A stretch of 64,000 bases of DNA, from positions 116,964 to 180,963 of the forward strand of contig JAFZMH010000008.1 in NCBI GenBank assembly GCA_017553325.1, read 5' to 3'. The stretch is from Clostridia bacterium (GTDB lineage: Bacteria > Bacillota > Clostridia > Christensenellales > CAG-917). The notes below the pieces were generated by a model, which saw nothing but the letters and a program-made list of their open reading frames with translations, did no database searches and was not told the origin of the DNA. Below, piece after piece: positions 16,065-24,723 of this stretch; the stretch's first letter is position 1, and each line of letters opens with the position of its first letter. The position numbers and the translations under genes are program-made.

Positions 16065-17702
16065 ATGGCAAACGGTTATGGCATTTCAAACTGGCAAGAC
16101 GCCCATGAAATCAACAGAGAACTCAAGGCTCTCACAGACAAGCCGATCTATTGCGTGTCTGAGGACGCGTTGAAGGACGTTCTCAATCACTTTGAAACAA
16201 AGTGCAAAAAGTCCAAAGAAATCACGACGGAAGCAAAGAAATACATCCCGGGTGGCGTTCAACACAACCTCGCATTCAACTATCCGTTCCCGATGTGCAT
16301 GGAGAGAGCAAACGGCGCATATCTCTATGACCGCGACGGCAACGAGTATATCGACTTCTTGCAAGCGGGCGGACCGACTATCCTCGGCTCCAACTTCCCG
16401 GCGGTGAAGGAGAAAGTGTTTGAGCTGCTCAACAACTGCGGTCCTGTGACCGGTCTCTTCCACGAAGGCGAACTTCTCCTTGCAAAGAAGATAAATGAAC
16501 TTATGCCAAACTGCGAAATGTTCCGTATGCTCGGTTCAGGCACGGAGTCCGTTATGGCGGCAATTCGTGTTGCGCGTTGCGCCACAAAGAAAAAACGTGT
16601 CATCAAGTGCGGCGGTGCATATCACGGCTGGTCAGATCAAATGGTTTACGGCTTGAAGATCCCTGGATCTCGTCAATTCCTCGAATCCCACGGTATTCCT
16701 GGTTCATACAACAAGACGGACGAAATCAGACCGAACGACCTCGCCATGCTTGAGAAGATGCTCAAGAAGAACGCTCTCCGCGGCGGTACAGCGGCGGTCA
16801 TCGTCGAGCCGGTTGGTCCGGAATCCGGCACACGCCCGATTGACATGGACTACAACCTCAAGGCTCGCGTCCTCGCCAAGAAATACGGCGCACTCTTCAT
16901 CTTTGATGAAGTCGTCACAGGTTTCAGAGTCGGCATTCACGGCGCAGCAGGCTATTTCTTCAAAGAGAACTACGGCTATGACTACAACGACGAGAAGGCT
17001 CTCGTGGACGGCAAAGAATGGATCATCGAGGACAAAAAACTCGAAGACGGCAAGGTTGTCAAATTCAAACGCCCTGCAACAAACAGAGATATGTATCCGG
17101 ACCTCACAGTCTTCGGCAAAATCGTCGCAGGTGGCTATCCATCAGCAGGCGGCGTCGGCGGCAAGAGAGAATATGTCAGCCTTATGGCGGCAGGTCTTGC
17201 AGGCATGGGCAAAAAGGCTTATGTCGGCGGCACACTTGCTGCAAACCCACTTTCCTCCTATGCAGGCTACCTTGCAATCTGCGAAATCGAAAAGAACAAC
17301 GCTTGCGAAAAGGCAGGTCATGCAGGTGACAGACTCGCAGCTGGTCTCAAGGAACTCATCAAGAAATATGATCTCCCATACGTTGTTTACAACCAAGGTT
17401 CAATCGTTCACCTTGAGTGCACAGGCGCAATGAGTTTTGACTTCTCCAACATGAGCTTGCTCGGTTCCGTCATTCCGATGCTCAAGAAGAAACCCGAAAT
17501 GCTCCGCAGAAAAGTTGCTATGGAGCAAATGGGCGCCGCATATATGGCAAACGGCATCGTCACCCTCGCAGGTTCTCGTCTCTACACCTCAATGGCAGAC
17601 ACAGACGAGATCATCGACGAGGCACTCCGCCGCTTTGAAAATGTCTTCAAGACCGTTGTAAAGTGTGAGAACAACGAAAGATTTGAAAAGAAACCACACT
17701 AA
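16065..17702 (+). CDS. Class III PLP aminotransferase, glutamate-1-semialdehyde aminomutase-like
   Basis: 545 residues, longer than HemL (~430), with a perfect AAGGAGG site. The N-terminal ~60 residues are extra. The class III fold then follows: IPGGVQHN near residue 65, PLP-phosphate region GSGTESVMAAIRVAR, cofactor-ring Asp in FIFDEVVTGFR, and the Schiff-base lysine in FGKIVAGGYPSAG (K352). A ~45-residue insert (EKALVDGKEWIIEDKKLEDGK region) lies between the FDEV motif and the lysine. No other haem genes are nearby, so a role in amino-acid or amino-sugar conversion is as likely as tetrapyrrole synthesis. Confidence 0.85.
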   Translation: MANGYGISNWQDAHEINRELKALTDKPIYCVSEDALKDVLNHFETKCKKSKEITTEAKKYIPGGVQHNLAFNYPFPMCMERANGAYLYDRDGNEYIDFLQAGGPTILGSNFPAVKEKVFELLNNCGPVTGLFHEGELLLAKKINELMPNCEMFRMLGSGTESVMAAIRVARCATKKKRVIKCGGAYHGWSDQMVYGLKIPGSRQFLESHGIPGSYNKTDEIRPNDLAMLEKMLKKNALRGGTAAVIVEPVGPESGTRPIDMDYNLKARVLAKKYGALFIFDEVVTGFRVGIHGAAGYFFKENYGYDYNDEKALVDGKEWIIEDKKLEDGKVVKFKRPATNRDMYPDLTVFGKIVAGGYPSAGGVGGKREYVSLMAAGLAGMGKKAYVGGTLAANPLSSYAGYLAICEIEKNNACEKAGHAGDRLAAGLKELIKKYDLPYVVYNQGSIVHLECTGAMSFDFSNMSLLGSVIPMLKKKPEMLRRKVAMEQMGAAYMANGIVTLAGSRLYTSMADTDEIIDEALRRFENVFKTVVKCENNERFEKKPH

Positions 17703-17714
17703 GAATTTAATAGC

Positions 17715-17752
17715 AAAAAAAGCACTCTCGGCGGAGAGTGCTTTTTATTTTA
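17715..17752. terminator. Bidirectional terminator
   Basis: AGCACTCTC-GGCG-GAGAGTGCT with an A-run upstream and T-run downstream, between convergent genes. Confidence 0.9.
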
Positions 17753-17766
17753 ATTATTTTCAATAA

Positions 17767-19011
17767 TTACTTTGTCAAATAGTCCTTGCAGGCGTCTTCC
17801 AAAGCTCTGCAAATCTTGAAGGCATCTTCGAGGTCTTTGCCGCGGACGATTACGCCGTGGTGAGCGAGGAAGCAAGCAGGGGATGCGCCGATGGACGCGC
17901 CGACGTTTTTGATGAGTTTCTTTGTGCCGGGGAGTGCTGCGGGAGCGCAAGGGATCTCGTCGCCGAGGACAGCGCGATATGCTTCCGGCACGGGCATTGC
18001 TTTGCCCATTGCGGCGAGGATGCAACCATAGAATGGATGAGAGTGAATTGTTGCGTTAACATTTTCATCGCCTTTCAAGAGCAGGGCATGCAAACCTTTT
18101 TCGGAGGTCGCCTTGTTGGAGCCTGTCCATTCGAGGGTTTCCATGTCGACCTTTGCCATTTGGCCGGGTTCGAGCATGATATAGTCGAGCGCGGACGGGG
18201 TGGCAAGCATGGTCTTTTCGTCGAGTTTGACCGCGATGTTGCCCCAAGTGCCTTGCACGAGGTTTTCGTCGAGCATTCTGACGCCTGCGTCTTTAATGTC
18301 CTGAGCGATCTTCTTTTCTTCGTCCGTGACGATTGCGGAGGGTTTTTTTTCCGCTTTCTTTTCTTCGCCGGCTTCCGCCTCTTTGTGTTGCTCTTGATTC
18401 TTCTTCGAATATTTGAGTTTGAACACAACGTGTTCAAGAAGAGCGTTGCATACGTTCATAGGTGACGTTCCGCCTTTTTGTTCGGCAAGTATCTCGGCGT
18501 TGCAAGCCTTGTCGAGAACGAGGGTTGCGGTGAAGACCTCGTCAAGCGTGCGTCCCGTTACTACCGCGCCCGCGTCCGGAAGGAAGCAAGCGTTTCTCTG
18601 TCCGTTGATTGCGCTGACGACCTCTGCCGCCGTATTCTTGCTTGCGCACTTGATTGAGATGCCGCACACTTGCGCCATATCGTCGAGAATAGGTTTCAAC
18701 GTCTTGCGCTTTGAAGAGAAGGCGAGTATCTTGTCGCTGTCGACGATAGCCGCCGCATTTGCGTTTTTGTCTTGGCGGATTGCGCAGAACAGGATGACCG
18801 CCGCGGCTCTGAAATTGCCCTCGAGCGTCTCGACGTTTTTGTCGTTGACGAAGACGAGGTTTTCGTCCTTGAGTTCCAAGAGGTTTGAGGTCACTTTTGC
18901 GACGATGACGCCGTCCTCGTGGCGGGTTGCGATGAAGCCCGATTCGATATACTTCTTTTCAACGAGCAATTTTGCATATTTGTTGAAGTTGGCGAGTGTA
19001 AGTTCGTTCAT
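17767..19011 (-). CDS. Tandem class II aldolase/adducin-domain protein
   Basis: 414 residues from ATG 19011 (AAGGAG before it; the longer frame lacks one). It contains two class II aldolase-like domains joined by a Lys/Glu-rich linker near residues 210-235. The C-terminal domain keeps the metal-binding histidines HSHP and LAHHGVIVRG, and the substrate loops GTWGNIAVKL and TPSALDYIML, so it may be catalytic. The N-terminal domain has the same outline (EKKYIESGFIATRHEDGV, FLPDAGAVVTGRTLDE) but lacks the HxH and HHG motifs. It is probably a degenerate copy used for oligomerisation or regulation. Fuculose-1-phosphate-type substrates are possible but unproven. Confidence 0.75.
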   Translation of the reverse strand: MNELTLANFNKYAKLLVEKKYIESGFIATRHEDGVIVAKVTSNLLELKDENLVFVNDKNVETLEGNFRAAAVILFCAIRQDKNANAAAIVDSDKILAFSSKRKTLKPILDDMAQVCGISIKCASKNTAAEVVSAINGQRNACFLPDAGAVVTGRTLDEVFTATLVLDKACNAEILAEQKGGTSPMNVCNALLEHVVFKLKYSKKNQEQHKEAEAGEEKKAEKKPSAIVTDEEKKIAQDIKDAGVRMLDENLVQGTWGNIAVKLDEKTMLATPSALDYIMLEPGQMAKVDMETLEWTGSNKATSEKGLHALLLKGDENVNATIHSHPFYGCILAAMGKAMPVPEAYRAVLGDEIPCAPAALPGTKKLIKNVGASIGASPACFLAHHGVIVRGKDLEDAFKICRALEDACKDYLTK

Positions 19012-19284
19012 AACAAATCTCCTTATAAGGAAAATATAATCTAACTTATATAATAACAAATATTACCAAAAAATAAAAGCGGTTTTTGAAACTTTTATTA
19101 TTTGGCGATAAAAATTGCGAACGGGCGGAATATTCGGTTTACAAGTAAACTTTTTTCTCGCGCGAAAACGACAAAAATTTTGCACAAAAACCGCCCAAAT
19201 TCGTCCGCAGAATTTGCAAAAAATACAATTAGTGTTTTCGGCGGTAAAAAATTGATTTTTTTTGTCATAAACGACGATTTTTGT
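19012..19284. other. Gene-free AT-rich region upstream of xpt
   Basis: Between the leftward aldolase and rightward xpt I find no convincing gene. The stretch is AT-rich with scattered GCGCG and GGGCGG islands. A short GGTTTACAAGTAAAC inverted repeat lies near 19136-19150. The xpt promoter follows. Confidence 0.4.
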
Positions 19285-19313
19285 TTGACTTGAATTTTCA
19301 AAACAATTATAAT
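19285..19313 (+). promoter_or_regulatory. Promoter of xpt and nucleoside operon
   Basis: TTGACT (19285-19290), 17-bp spacer, TATAAT (19308-19313). Predicted transcription start near 19320, giving an ~87-nt leader before xpt. Confidence 0.8.
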
Positions 19314-19319
19314 TGTGGT

Positions 19320-19406
19320 ATCAAATGTGAGCAAACCCAAAGTTTAGCACAACCTAGTGGATAAAGATGCCACGCGAACCACAAAATATGGTGGTGGAGG
19401 AACTGT
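19320..19406 (+). promoter_or_regulatory. Structured leader of xpt (unrecognised)
   Basis: The leader can form GTGG (19357-19360) with CCAC (19370-19373), and ACCAC (19378-19382) with GTGGT (19391-19395). The second stem ends directly against the GGAGG ribosome site at 19396-19400. It lacks the conserved loops of a purine riboswitch as I know them. It may still regulate translation, since purine-salvage genes are often leader-controlled. Confidence 0.35.
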
Positions 19407-19979
19407 ATGCAACTGTTGGAAGAGCGTATTTTGAGAGACGGCAAAGTTTTGCCGGGAAACGTTCTCAAAGTAGGCGGTTTTCTTAATCATCTCATTGACA
19501 ATGAACTTCTCGACGAGATTGGCAAGGAAATCTCTGCGCTCTTTTGCGGGGAAAAGATCACAAAGATTTTGACTATTGAAGCATCGGGTATAGCGATAGC
19601 CTGCGCAGCCGCGCACTATCTGCATGCTCCGGTGCTTTTTGCAAAAAAAGACAGAACGAGCAACATCAACACGGATTGCTACTCCGCGGAGGTCAAATCT
19701 TATACGCATGGCAACGTCGCGCACGTCATCGTTTCAAAGCAATATTTGAACCCGGGCGACAAAGTGCTCATCGTCGACGACTTCCTTGCTCACGGAGAAG
19801 CAATTAGAGGTCTCATCTCTCTCATCAAGCAGGCGGGGGCGGAACTCGTGGGTTGCGCAATCGCGATAGAGAAGGGCTTCCAAGGCGGTGGAGACGCGCT
19901 CCGCGCCGAGGGCGTCAAGGTTGAAAGTCTTGCCGTTATCGAAAGTATGACCGAAAATTCGCTCACTTTCAGAAAATAA
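19407..19979 (+). CDS. xpt: Xanthine phosphoribosyltransferase
   Basis: Converts xanthine and PRPP to XMP in purine salvage. 190 residues, the family's normal length. The N-terminus MQLLEERILRDGKVLPGNVLKV is typical of Xpt. The PRPP loop is VLIVDDFLAHGEA (about residues 115-127), with IEASGIA as the nucleobase-side loop and IEKGFQGGGDAL following. A GGAGG site precedes the ATG. It leads a run that continues with a BMP lipoprotein and an ABC nucleoside transporter, so uptake and salvage are probably coordinated. Confidence 0.96.
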   Translation: MQLLEERILRDGKVLPGNVLKVGGFLNHLIDNELLDEIGKEISALFCGEKITKILTIEASGIAIACAAAHYLHAPVLFAKKDRTSNINTDCYSAEVKSYTHGNVAHVIVSKQYLNPGDKVLIVDDFLAHGEAIRGLISLIKQAGAELVGCAIAIEKGFQGGGDALRAEGVKVESLAVIESMTENSLTFRK

Positions 19980-20049
19980 GGCGACAGTCGCCACATTAAA
20001 TTCAGCAAAACCTAAAAAATAAAACCCAAAACGGGCAAAAGGAGAAACT

Positions 20050-21303
20050 ATGAAAAAGAAAATCATCGCAATCGTACTCGCACTCGTAGTCGTAGCGGCA
20101 ATCACCGTCGGTCTCGTTGCTTGCAACAAGAATAACGGCAACAACAATAATGGGAATGATGATGCACTCGTGATCCCGTCTGATTTCAAGATCGGTCTCA
20201 TCACCTTGCACGATTCATCCTCCACTTATGACAAGAACTTCATCGACGCAATGAACAGTGTTAAAGATGAACTTGGTCTCACCAGCAGACAAGTTATGAT
20301 CGCAACCGGCATTGAAGAAGATGAAACATGCTACGCAAAGGCATGCGAACTCGCAGAAGCAGGCTGCAAAGTCATCTTCGCAGACTCCTTCGGTCATGAG
20401 CCTTACATCCTCCAAGCAGCAAAGGAATATCCGAACGTTCAATTCTGCCATGCAACAGGCACGCAAGCTCACACTGAAACAACAGTTTCCAACTTTGCAA
20501 ACGCATTTGCTTCAATCTATGAAGGCAGATACCTCGCAGGCGTTGCAGCAGGCCTCAAACTCCAAGCAATGAACAAGACCAATGCTCCGAAAATCGGTTA
20601 TGTCGGTGCATGGCCGTATGCAGAGGTTATCTCCGGTTATACCTCCTTCTTCCTTGGCGTTCGCTCCATCGTTCCATCTGCAACAATGGAAGTCACCTAC
20701 ACGTATTCTTGGTTTGATCCTGTGGCAGAAAGAGCAGCAGCAACATTGTTGATTGGCAATGGTTGCGACCTCATCAGCCAACACGCAGACTCCATGGGCG
20801 CTCCGAATGCTTGCGAAGCAGCACGTGTCCCGAACGTTTCTTACAATGGTTCTACGGCTGAAGCTTGCCCGCAAACCTTCATCGTTTCTTCCAGAATCGA
20901 TTGGGCACCTTACTACAAATATGCAATCACTCAAGTTGTTAAAGGTCAACCGGTTGCAAAAGATTGGGTCGGCACACTCCAAACCGGCAGTGTCCAACTT
21001 ACGGCTCTCGGTGCTGCAGCAGCAGCAAACACCCAAACAACTCTTGATTCAGTGAAAGCTCAACTTGAATCCGGTGCTCTCAAAGTCTTCGACCTCAGCA
21101 AATTCACGGTTAATGGCGAGCATCTCACAAGCTACAGAGCAGACGTTGACGATCATGGTCAAGCTGACCTCTGGGCAAAAGATACGGAAGTTGTCAAGAC
21201 AGTTGGCGACGTTAAGTATTTTGCAGAAAGCGAATATCGTTCCGCACCGTACTTTGATATCATCATCGATGGCATCACGGTTCTTGCTGATGCTAACGAC
21301 TAA
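20050..21303 (+). CDS. BMP-family nucleoside-binding lipoprotein
   Basis: 417 residues with a signal peptide and lipobox LVAC followed by an Asn/Gly-rich linker (about residues 26-40) that tethers the domain to the membrane. The mature domain has the BMP/PnrA pattern: GLITLHDSSSTYDKNF near residue 55, then FADSFGHEPYILQAAKEYPNV and AGVAAGL. Such proteins bind purine nucleosides for a CUT2-like ABC importer. It sits 70 bp after xpt and immediately upstream of the matching ATPase and two permeases. Codon use is notably rich in A-ending codons, as expected for a highly expressed binding protein. Confidence 0.92.
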   Translation: MKKKIIAIVLALVVVAAITVGLVACNKNNGNNNNGNDDALVIPSDFKIGLITLHDSSSTYDKNFIDAMNSVKDELGLTSRQVMIATGIEEDETCYAKACELAEAGCKVIFADSFGHEPYILQAAKEYPNVQFCHATGTQAHTETTVSNFANAFASIYEGRYLAGVAAGLKLQAMNKTNAPKIGYVGAWPYAEVISGYTSFFLGVRSIVPSATMEVTYTYSWFDPVAERAAATLLIGNGCDLISQHADSMGAPNACEAARVPNVSYNGSTAEACPQTFIVSSRIDWAPYYKYAITQVVKGQPVAKDWVGTLQTGSVQLTALGAAAAANTQTTLDSVKAQLESGALKVFDLSKFTVNGEHLTSYRADVDDHGQADLWAKDTEVVKTVGDVKYFAESEYRSAPYFDIIIDGITVLADAND

Positions 21304-21321
21304 TTGAAACATTAGTTAAGG

Positions 21322-21354
21322 TTTGCGTCTTGCCCATATTGGGCAAGACGCAAA
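21322..21354 (+). terminator. Perfect hairpin after the binding-protein gene
   Basis: A 14-bp perfect stem TTTGCGTCTTGCCC/GGGCAAGACGCAAA without a strong U-run. It is likely a partial terminator or 3'-end stabiliser that keeps binding-protein mRNA more abundant than the downstream transporter mRNA. A second small hairpin TACGGAC/GTCCGTA follows at 21384-21404. Confidence 0.65.
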
Positions 21355-21446
21355 TACACTTTACAACAAAACCCAAAATCATCTACGGACTTTTATAGTC
21401 CGTAAATGTGTTTTTAAAGACACATAACGATCCCCATTTATTTCAA

Positions 21447-23405
21447 ATGAAAGCAATAGAACTTGTTGGAATCACAAAGACTTTCGGCTCAGTCCACGCC
21501 AACGACGACGTCACTCTCGACGTCGAAAAGGGCGAGATTTTGTCATTGCTTGGTGAAAACGGAAGCGGAAAGACGACGCTTATGAATATGCTCGCAGGCA
21601 TCTATTTCCCGGATGCGGGGCATATTTTTATTGATGGCAAAGAAGTGCTCATCAAATCGCCTATTGACGCGTTTAAGCACAAAATCGGCATGGTGCACCA
21701 GCACTTCAAACTCGTTGATTTGTTCACCGCCGCAGACAACATTATCTTGGGCGAAAAGATGCCGCGTTTCAGCATAAAAGAAAAGTCGCAACAATATAAA
21801 CATCAAGCCGCAAACGAGATTTCCGCACTTGATGCAAATCTTGATGAAAAGGCAAAAAAGAAGGCTATCGCAAAGATAAACAACAAGCGCAATCTCAAAA
21901 TCTGCGCATTGCCGTTTATCAAATTCGTAAAAGCAGTGGCTTTCAATTATTTGCCGCGAAATCGTGCGAAAAAACTCCAAAAAATCGCCGATCAATACGG
22001 CTTTGATATCGATTTAAAAAAGAAAATTTACGAAATGTCTGTTTCCGAAAAGCAGACGGTCGAAATCATAAAAGTTTTGTATCGTGGCGCGGACAAACTC
22101 ATTTTGGACGAGCCGACCGCAGTTCTCACTCCACAAGAGATTCAAAAACTCTTTGCGGTCATGAGAAAGATGCGTGAGAGCGGCAAATCAATTATCATAA
22201 TCACTCACAAACTCAACGAGGTTATGGAGATCTCCGATAGAGTCGCAGTCCTTCGCAAGGGCAAATATATCGGCACGGTAAAAACGAGCGAGACGAGCGA
22301 GAAGGAGCTCACCGAAATGATGGTTGGCGCAAAGGTTGACCTCAATATAGATAGACAACTTCCTGTTGATCCTCAACCGCGTCTCGTTGTCGAAGGGCTC
22401 ACCGTCCGCAACAAAGATGGTTTGCATGCAATCGAGGACGTTTCATTTACAGTCAACGGCGGAGAGATTCTCGGTATTGCGGGTATCTCCGGCAACGGTC
22501 AAAAGGAACTTCTTGAAGGTATTGCAGGGCTACAACACGTTGAAAGCGGGAATATAATCTTCTACAACCCGAAGGAAAACAAGCCCGTCACTTTCTTCCA
22601 CAACGATTTGAAGCAAGTCAAGAAGAAGGCGGAGATTGGTATGTTCCACTATCCGGACGGCACTCCCGTAGACCTCAAGGGCAAGTCGAACAAAGAGATA
22701 ACAAAACTTGTAAACGACGAACAAATCCTTTACTACGAAAACGAAGTCATCGACTTGAAGCACAGAACCCCGAGAGAAATTCAAGAACTCGGCATAAAGC
22801 TTTCGTTCGTCCCGGAAGATCGCTTGAATATGGGGCTTGTCGGCAATATGAGCATAGTGGACAATATGATGCTCAGGAGCTACAGAAAGGGCAAGAGCGT
22901 GTTCGTCAATCGCAAGAGGCCGAAAGCCCTTGCGGACAAGATTATCGACGACCTCGGAGTCGTCACTCCGAGCGATATGACTCCCGTCAGACGCTTGTCG
23001 GGCGGAAACGTGCAAAAGGTGCTCGTCGGACGCGAAATTTCCTCGTCGCCGAAAGTGCTTATGTCGGCGTATCCCGTTCGCGGTCTTGACGTAAACTCGT
23101 CGTATCTCATCTACAATCTGTTGAACGAGCAAAAGGCACGCAATACCGCGGTCGTCTACGTCGGTGAAGACCTCGACGTTTTGATTGCCCTTTGCGACAG
23201 AATTTTGGTGCTCTGCGGCGGAAAGGTCTCCGCAATCGTGGACGCAAGAAAAGTGACGAAAGAGCAACTCGGTCTTCTTATGACCAAGATGCCGGAAACG
23301 GTTGAGCGTTATGAATATGCCATCCCAAAAGATACAAAAACAGAAACTGTTGAAACGAATACAGAAGCAGAAGTAAAGGAGGAAGAGTCAAATGATAAAC
23401 AATAA
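21447..23405 (+). CDS. Nucleoside ABC importer ATPase with two inserted segments
   Basis: About 652 residues against ~510 for the usual two-domain sugar/nucleoside ATPases. Domain 1 has Walker A GENGSGKTT, Q-loop VHQHFKLVD, a degenerate signature MSVSEKQTVEI and Walker B LILDEPTAVL. An extra ~60-residue basic segment lies between Q-loop and signature. Domain 2 has ISGNGQKE, signature LSGGNVQKV and VRGLDV, with another ~75-residue insert after LQHVESG. The tail is acidic. Start chosen at ATG 21447 because MKAIELVGITKTFG matches the family; no clear ribosome site is seen. The stop overlaps the next gene by 14 bases. Confidence 0.88.
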   Translation: MKAIELVGITKTFGSVHANDDVTLDVEKGEILSLLGENGSGKTTLMNMLAGIYFPDAGHIFIDGKEVLIKSPIDAFKHKIGMVHQHFKLVDLFTAADNIILGEKMPRFSIKEKSQQYKHQAANEISALDANLDEKAKKKAIAKINNKRNLKICALPFIKFVKAVAFNYLPRNRAKKLQKIADQYGFDIDLKKKIYEMSVSEKQTVEIIKVLYRGADKLILDEPTAVLTPQEIQKLFAVMRKMRESGKSIIIITHKLNEVMEISDRVAVLRKGKYIGTVKTSETSEKELTEMMVGAKVDLNIDRQLPVDPQPRLVVEGLTVRNKDGLHAIEDVSFTVNGGEILGIAGISGNGQKELLEGIAGLQHVESGNIIFYNPKENKPVTFFHNDLKQVKKKAEIGMFHYPDGTPVDLKGKSNKEITKLVNDEQILYYENEVIDLKHRTPREIQELGIKLSFVPEDRLNMGLVGNMSIVDNMMLRSYRKGKSVFVNRKRPKALADKIIDDLGVVTPSDMTPVRRLSGGNVQKVLVGREISSSPKVLMSAYPVRGLDVNSSYLIYNLLNEQKARNTAVVYVGEDLDVLIALCDRILVLCGGKVSAIVDARKVTKEQLGLLMTKMPETVERYEYAIPKDTKTETVETNTEAEVKEEESNDKQ

Positions 23406-24723
23406 AATACATGAACCTCTTTTCCACTTGACAAAACGCACAAGCGTCAATGCAAAACGTGCATGGGCACTTCGTTGCGGGGCATTTATTGTTTCAATAT
23501 TATTGTGCGCAATTATCACACTTATCATTGTTGAATTGAACAATCAAAGACTCGTTTCAGAAGGTAAAGCAGTTGATCCGTATAGCATAGGGCAGTATTT
23601 CGATGATTTTTTCACCGGTGCTTTCGGTACGCCAAAAGTAGTTTGGGGTTTGTTCCATGAAACCGCAATTTTGCTTCTCGTAGCTCTTGCGGTCACACCT
23701 TGCTTCAAGATGAAGTTTTGGAACATCGGCGGTGAAGGTCAAATCCTTATGGGCGGTCTTGGAGCGGCAGTTGCAATTCAGTTTATGAGTGGCAAAGCCA
23801 GCAATGCTTCCACGATAATTGTATCTATTATTTTGGCGATTGCGTTCGGCGTCGTGTGGGCGGTGATACCCGCGCTTTTCAAAGCAAAATGGAACACGAA
23901 CGAGACGCTTCTTACTCTTATGATGAACTATATAGCAATATGTCTTGTCGATTTCTTCATAAGTAGCGTTGCCGTTCGAAACCAAACGGGCAAACTCAAC
24001 TTCCTCAATTGGCCGGGCACAGTTCCGCCAATTGGACCTGCTGATTTCGCGGGAAGAACGTATATATTAAAAATCGTAATTGTCGCTGTCATCACGACAA
24101 TTATTGCGATATATATGAAATACAGCAAACACGGATATGAAATATCCGTCGTCGGCGAGAGCCCCAACACTGCGAAATATGTCGGCATCAACACAAAGGC
24201 GGTCATCATAAGGACGCTTGTGCTCTGCGGTGTAATGTGCGGTATTTGTGGGTTCTTGCTCGTTAGTGCTACCAGTCAAACGTTAAACACCGAATCAACA
24301 GTCGGCGGACGTGGCTTTGTCGGCGTGCTTATTTCGTGGCTGGCTCAGTTTAATCCGATATTTATGGTGCTCGTTTCCTTCCTCGTTGTATTTATACAAA
24401 AAGGATCTGCTGGCGTCGCATTGTGGCAAGATGGCTTCAACGCCACGTCTTATTCAAGTGTTATGACGGGTATTTTCTTCTTCTTGATTATTGCCGTTGA
24501 GTTCTTCGTCAATTATAAGTTGATTTTCCGCTCGGACATCCAAGCAAAGATTGACAATTTCAATGGAAAAATCAAATTTGCTTTTACAAAGAAAAAGAAC
24601 GCGGAAGGCTCGGCGATTTTACAAGATACAAACGGTGAAGAACAGGTTGAAGAAGCGCAACCTCAAATTGTCGAAATCGAAAGTCCTGCGAGTGATGAAA
24701 CAGAAGCAAAGGAGGAAGAATAA
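23392..24723 (+). CDS. Nucleoside ABC importer permease 1 (YufP-like)
   Basis: 443 residues, BPD_transp_2 family. About ten hydrophobic helices begin after a ~25-residue cytoplasmic start. The family features FWNIGGEGQILMG and WNTNETLLTLMMNYIA are clear. A ~65-residue charged cytoplasmic tail rich in Glu ends the protein. GGAGGAAG precedes ATG, and the gene overlaps the ATPase gene, indicating translational coupling. Together with the next gene it forms the heterodimeric membrane channel of the nucleoside importer. Confidence 0.92.
   Translation: MINNKIHEPLFHLTKRTSVNAKRAWALRCGAFIVSILLCAIITLIIVELNNQRLVSEGKAVDPYSIGQYFDDFFTGAFGTPKVVWGLFHETAILLLVALAVTPCFKMKFWNIGGEGQILMGGLGAAVAIQFMSGKASNASTIIVSIILAIAFGVVWAVIPALFKAKWNTNETLLTLMMNYIAICLVDFFISSVAVRNQTGKLNFLNWPGTVPPIGPADFAGRTYILKIVIVAVITTIIAIYMKYSKHGYEISVVGESPNTAKYVGINTKAVIIRTLVLCGVMCGICGFLLVSATSQTLNTESTVGGRGFVGVLISWLAQFNPIFMVLVSFLVVFIQKGSAGVALWQDGFNATSYSSVMTGIFFFLIIAVEFFVNYKLIFRSDIQAKIDNFNGKIKFAFTKKKNAEGSAILQDTNGEEQVEEAQPQIVEIESPASDETEAKEEE

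Noticed and set aside
19320..19406. Standard purine riboswitch before xpt
   Set aside because: The conserved loop sequences of the purine aptamer are not visible, so only a generic structured leader is reported.
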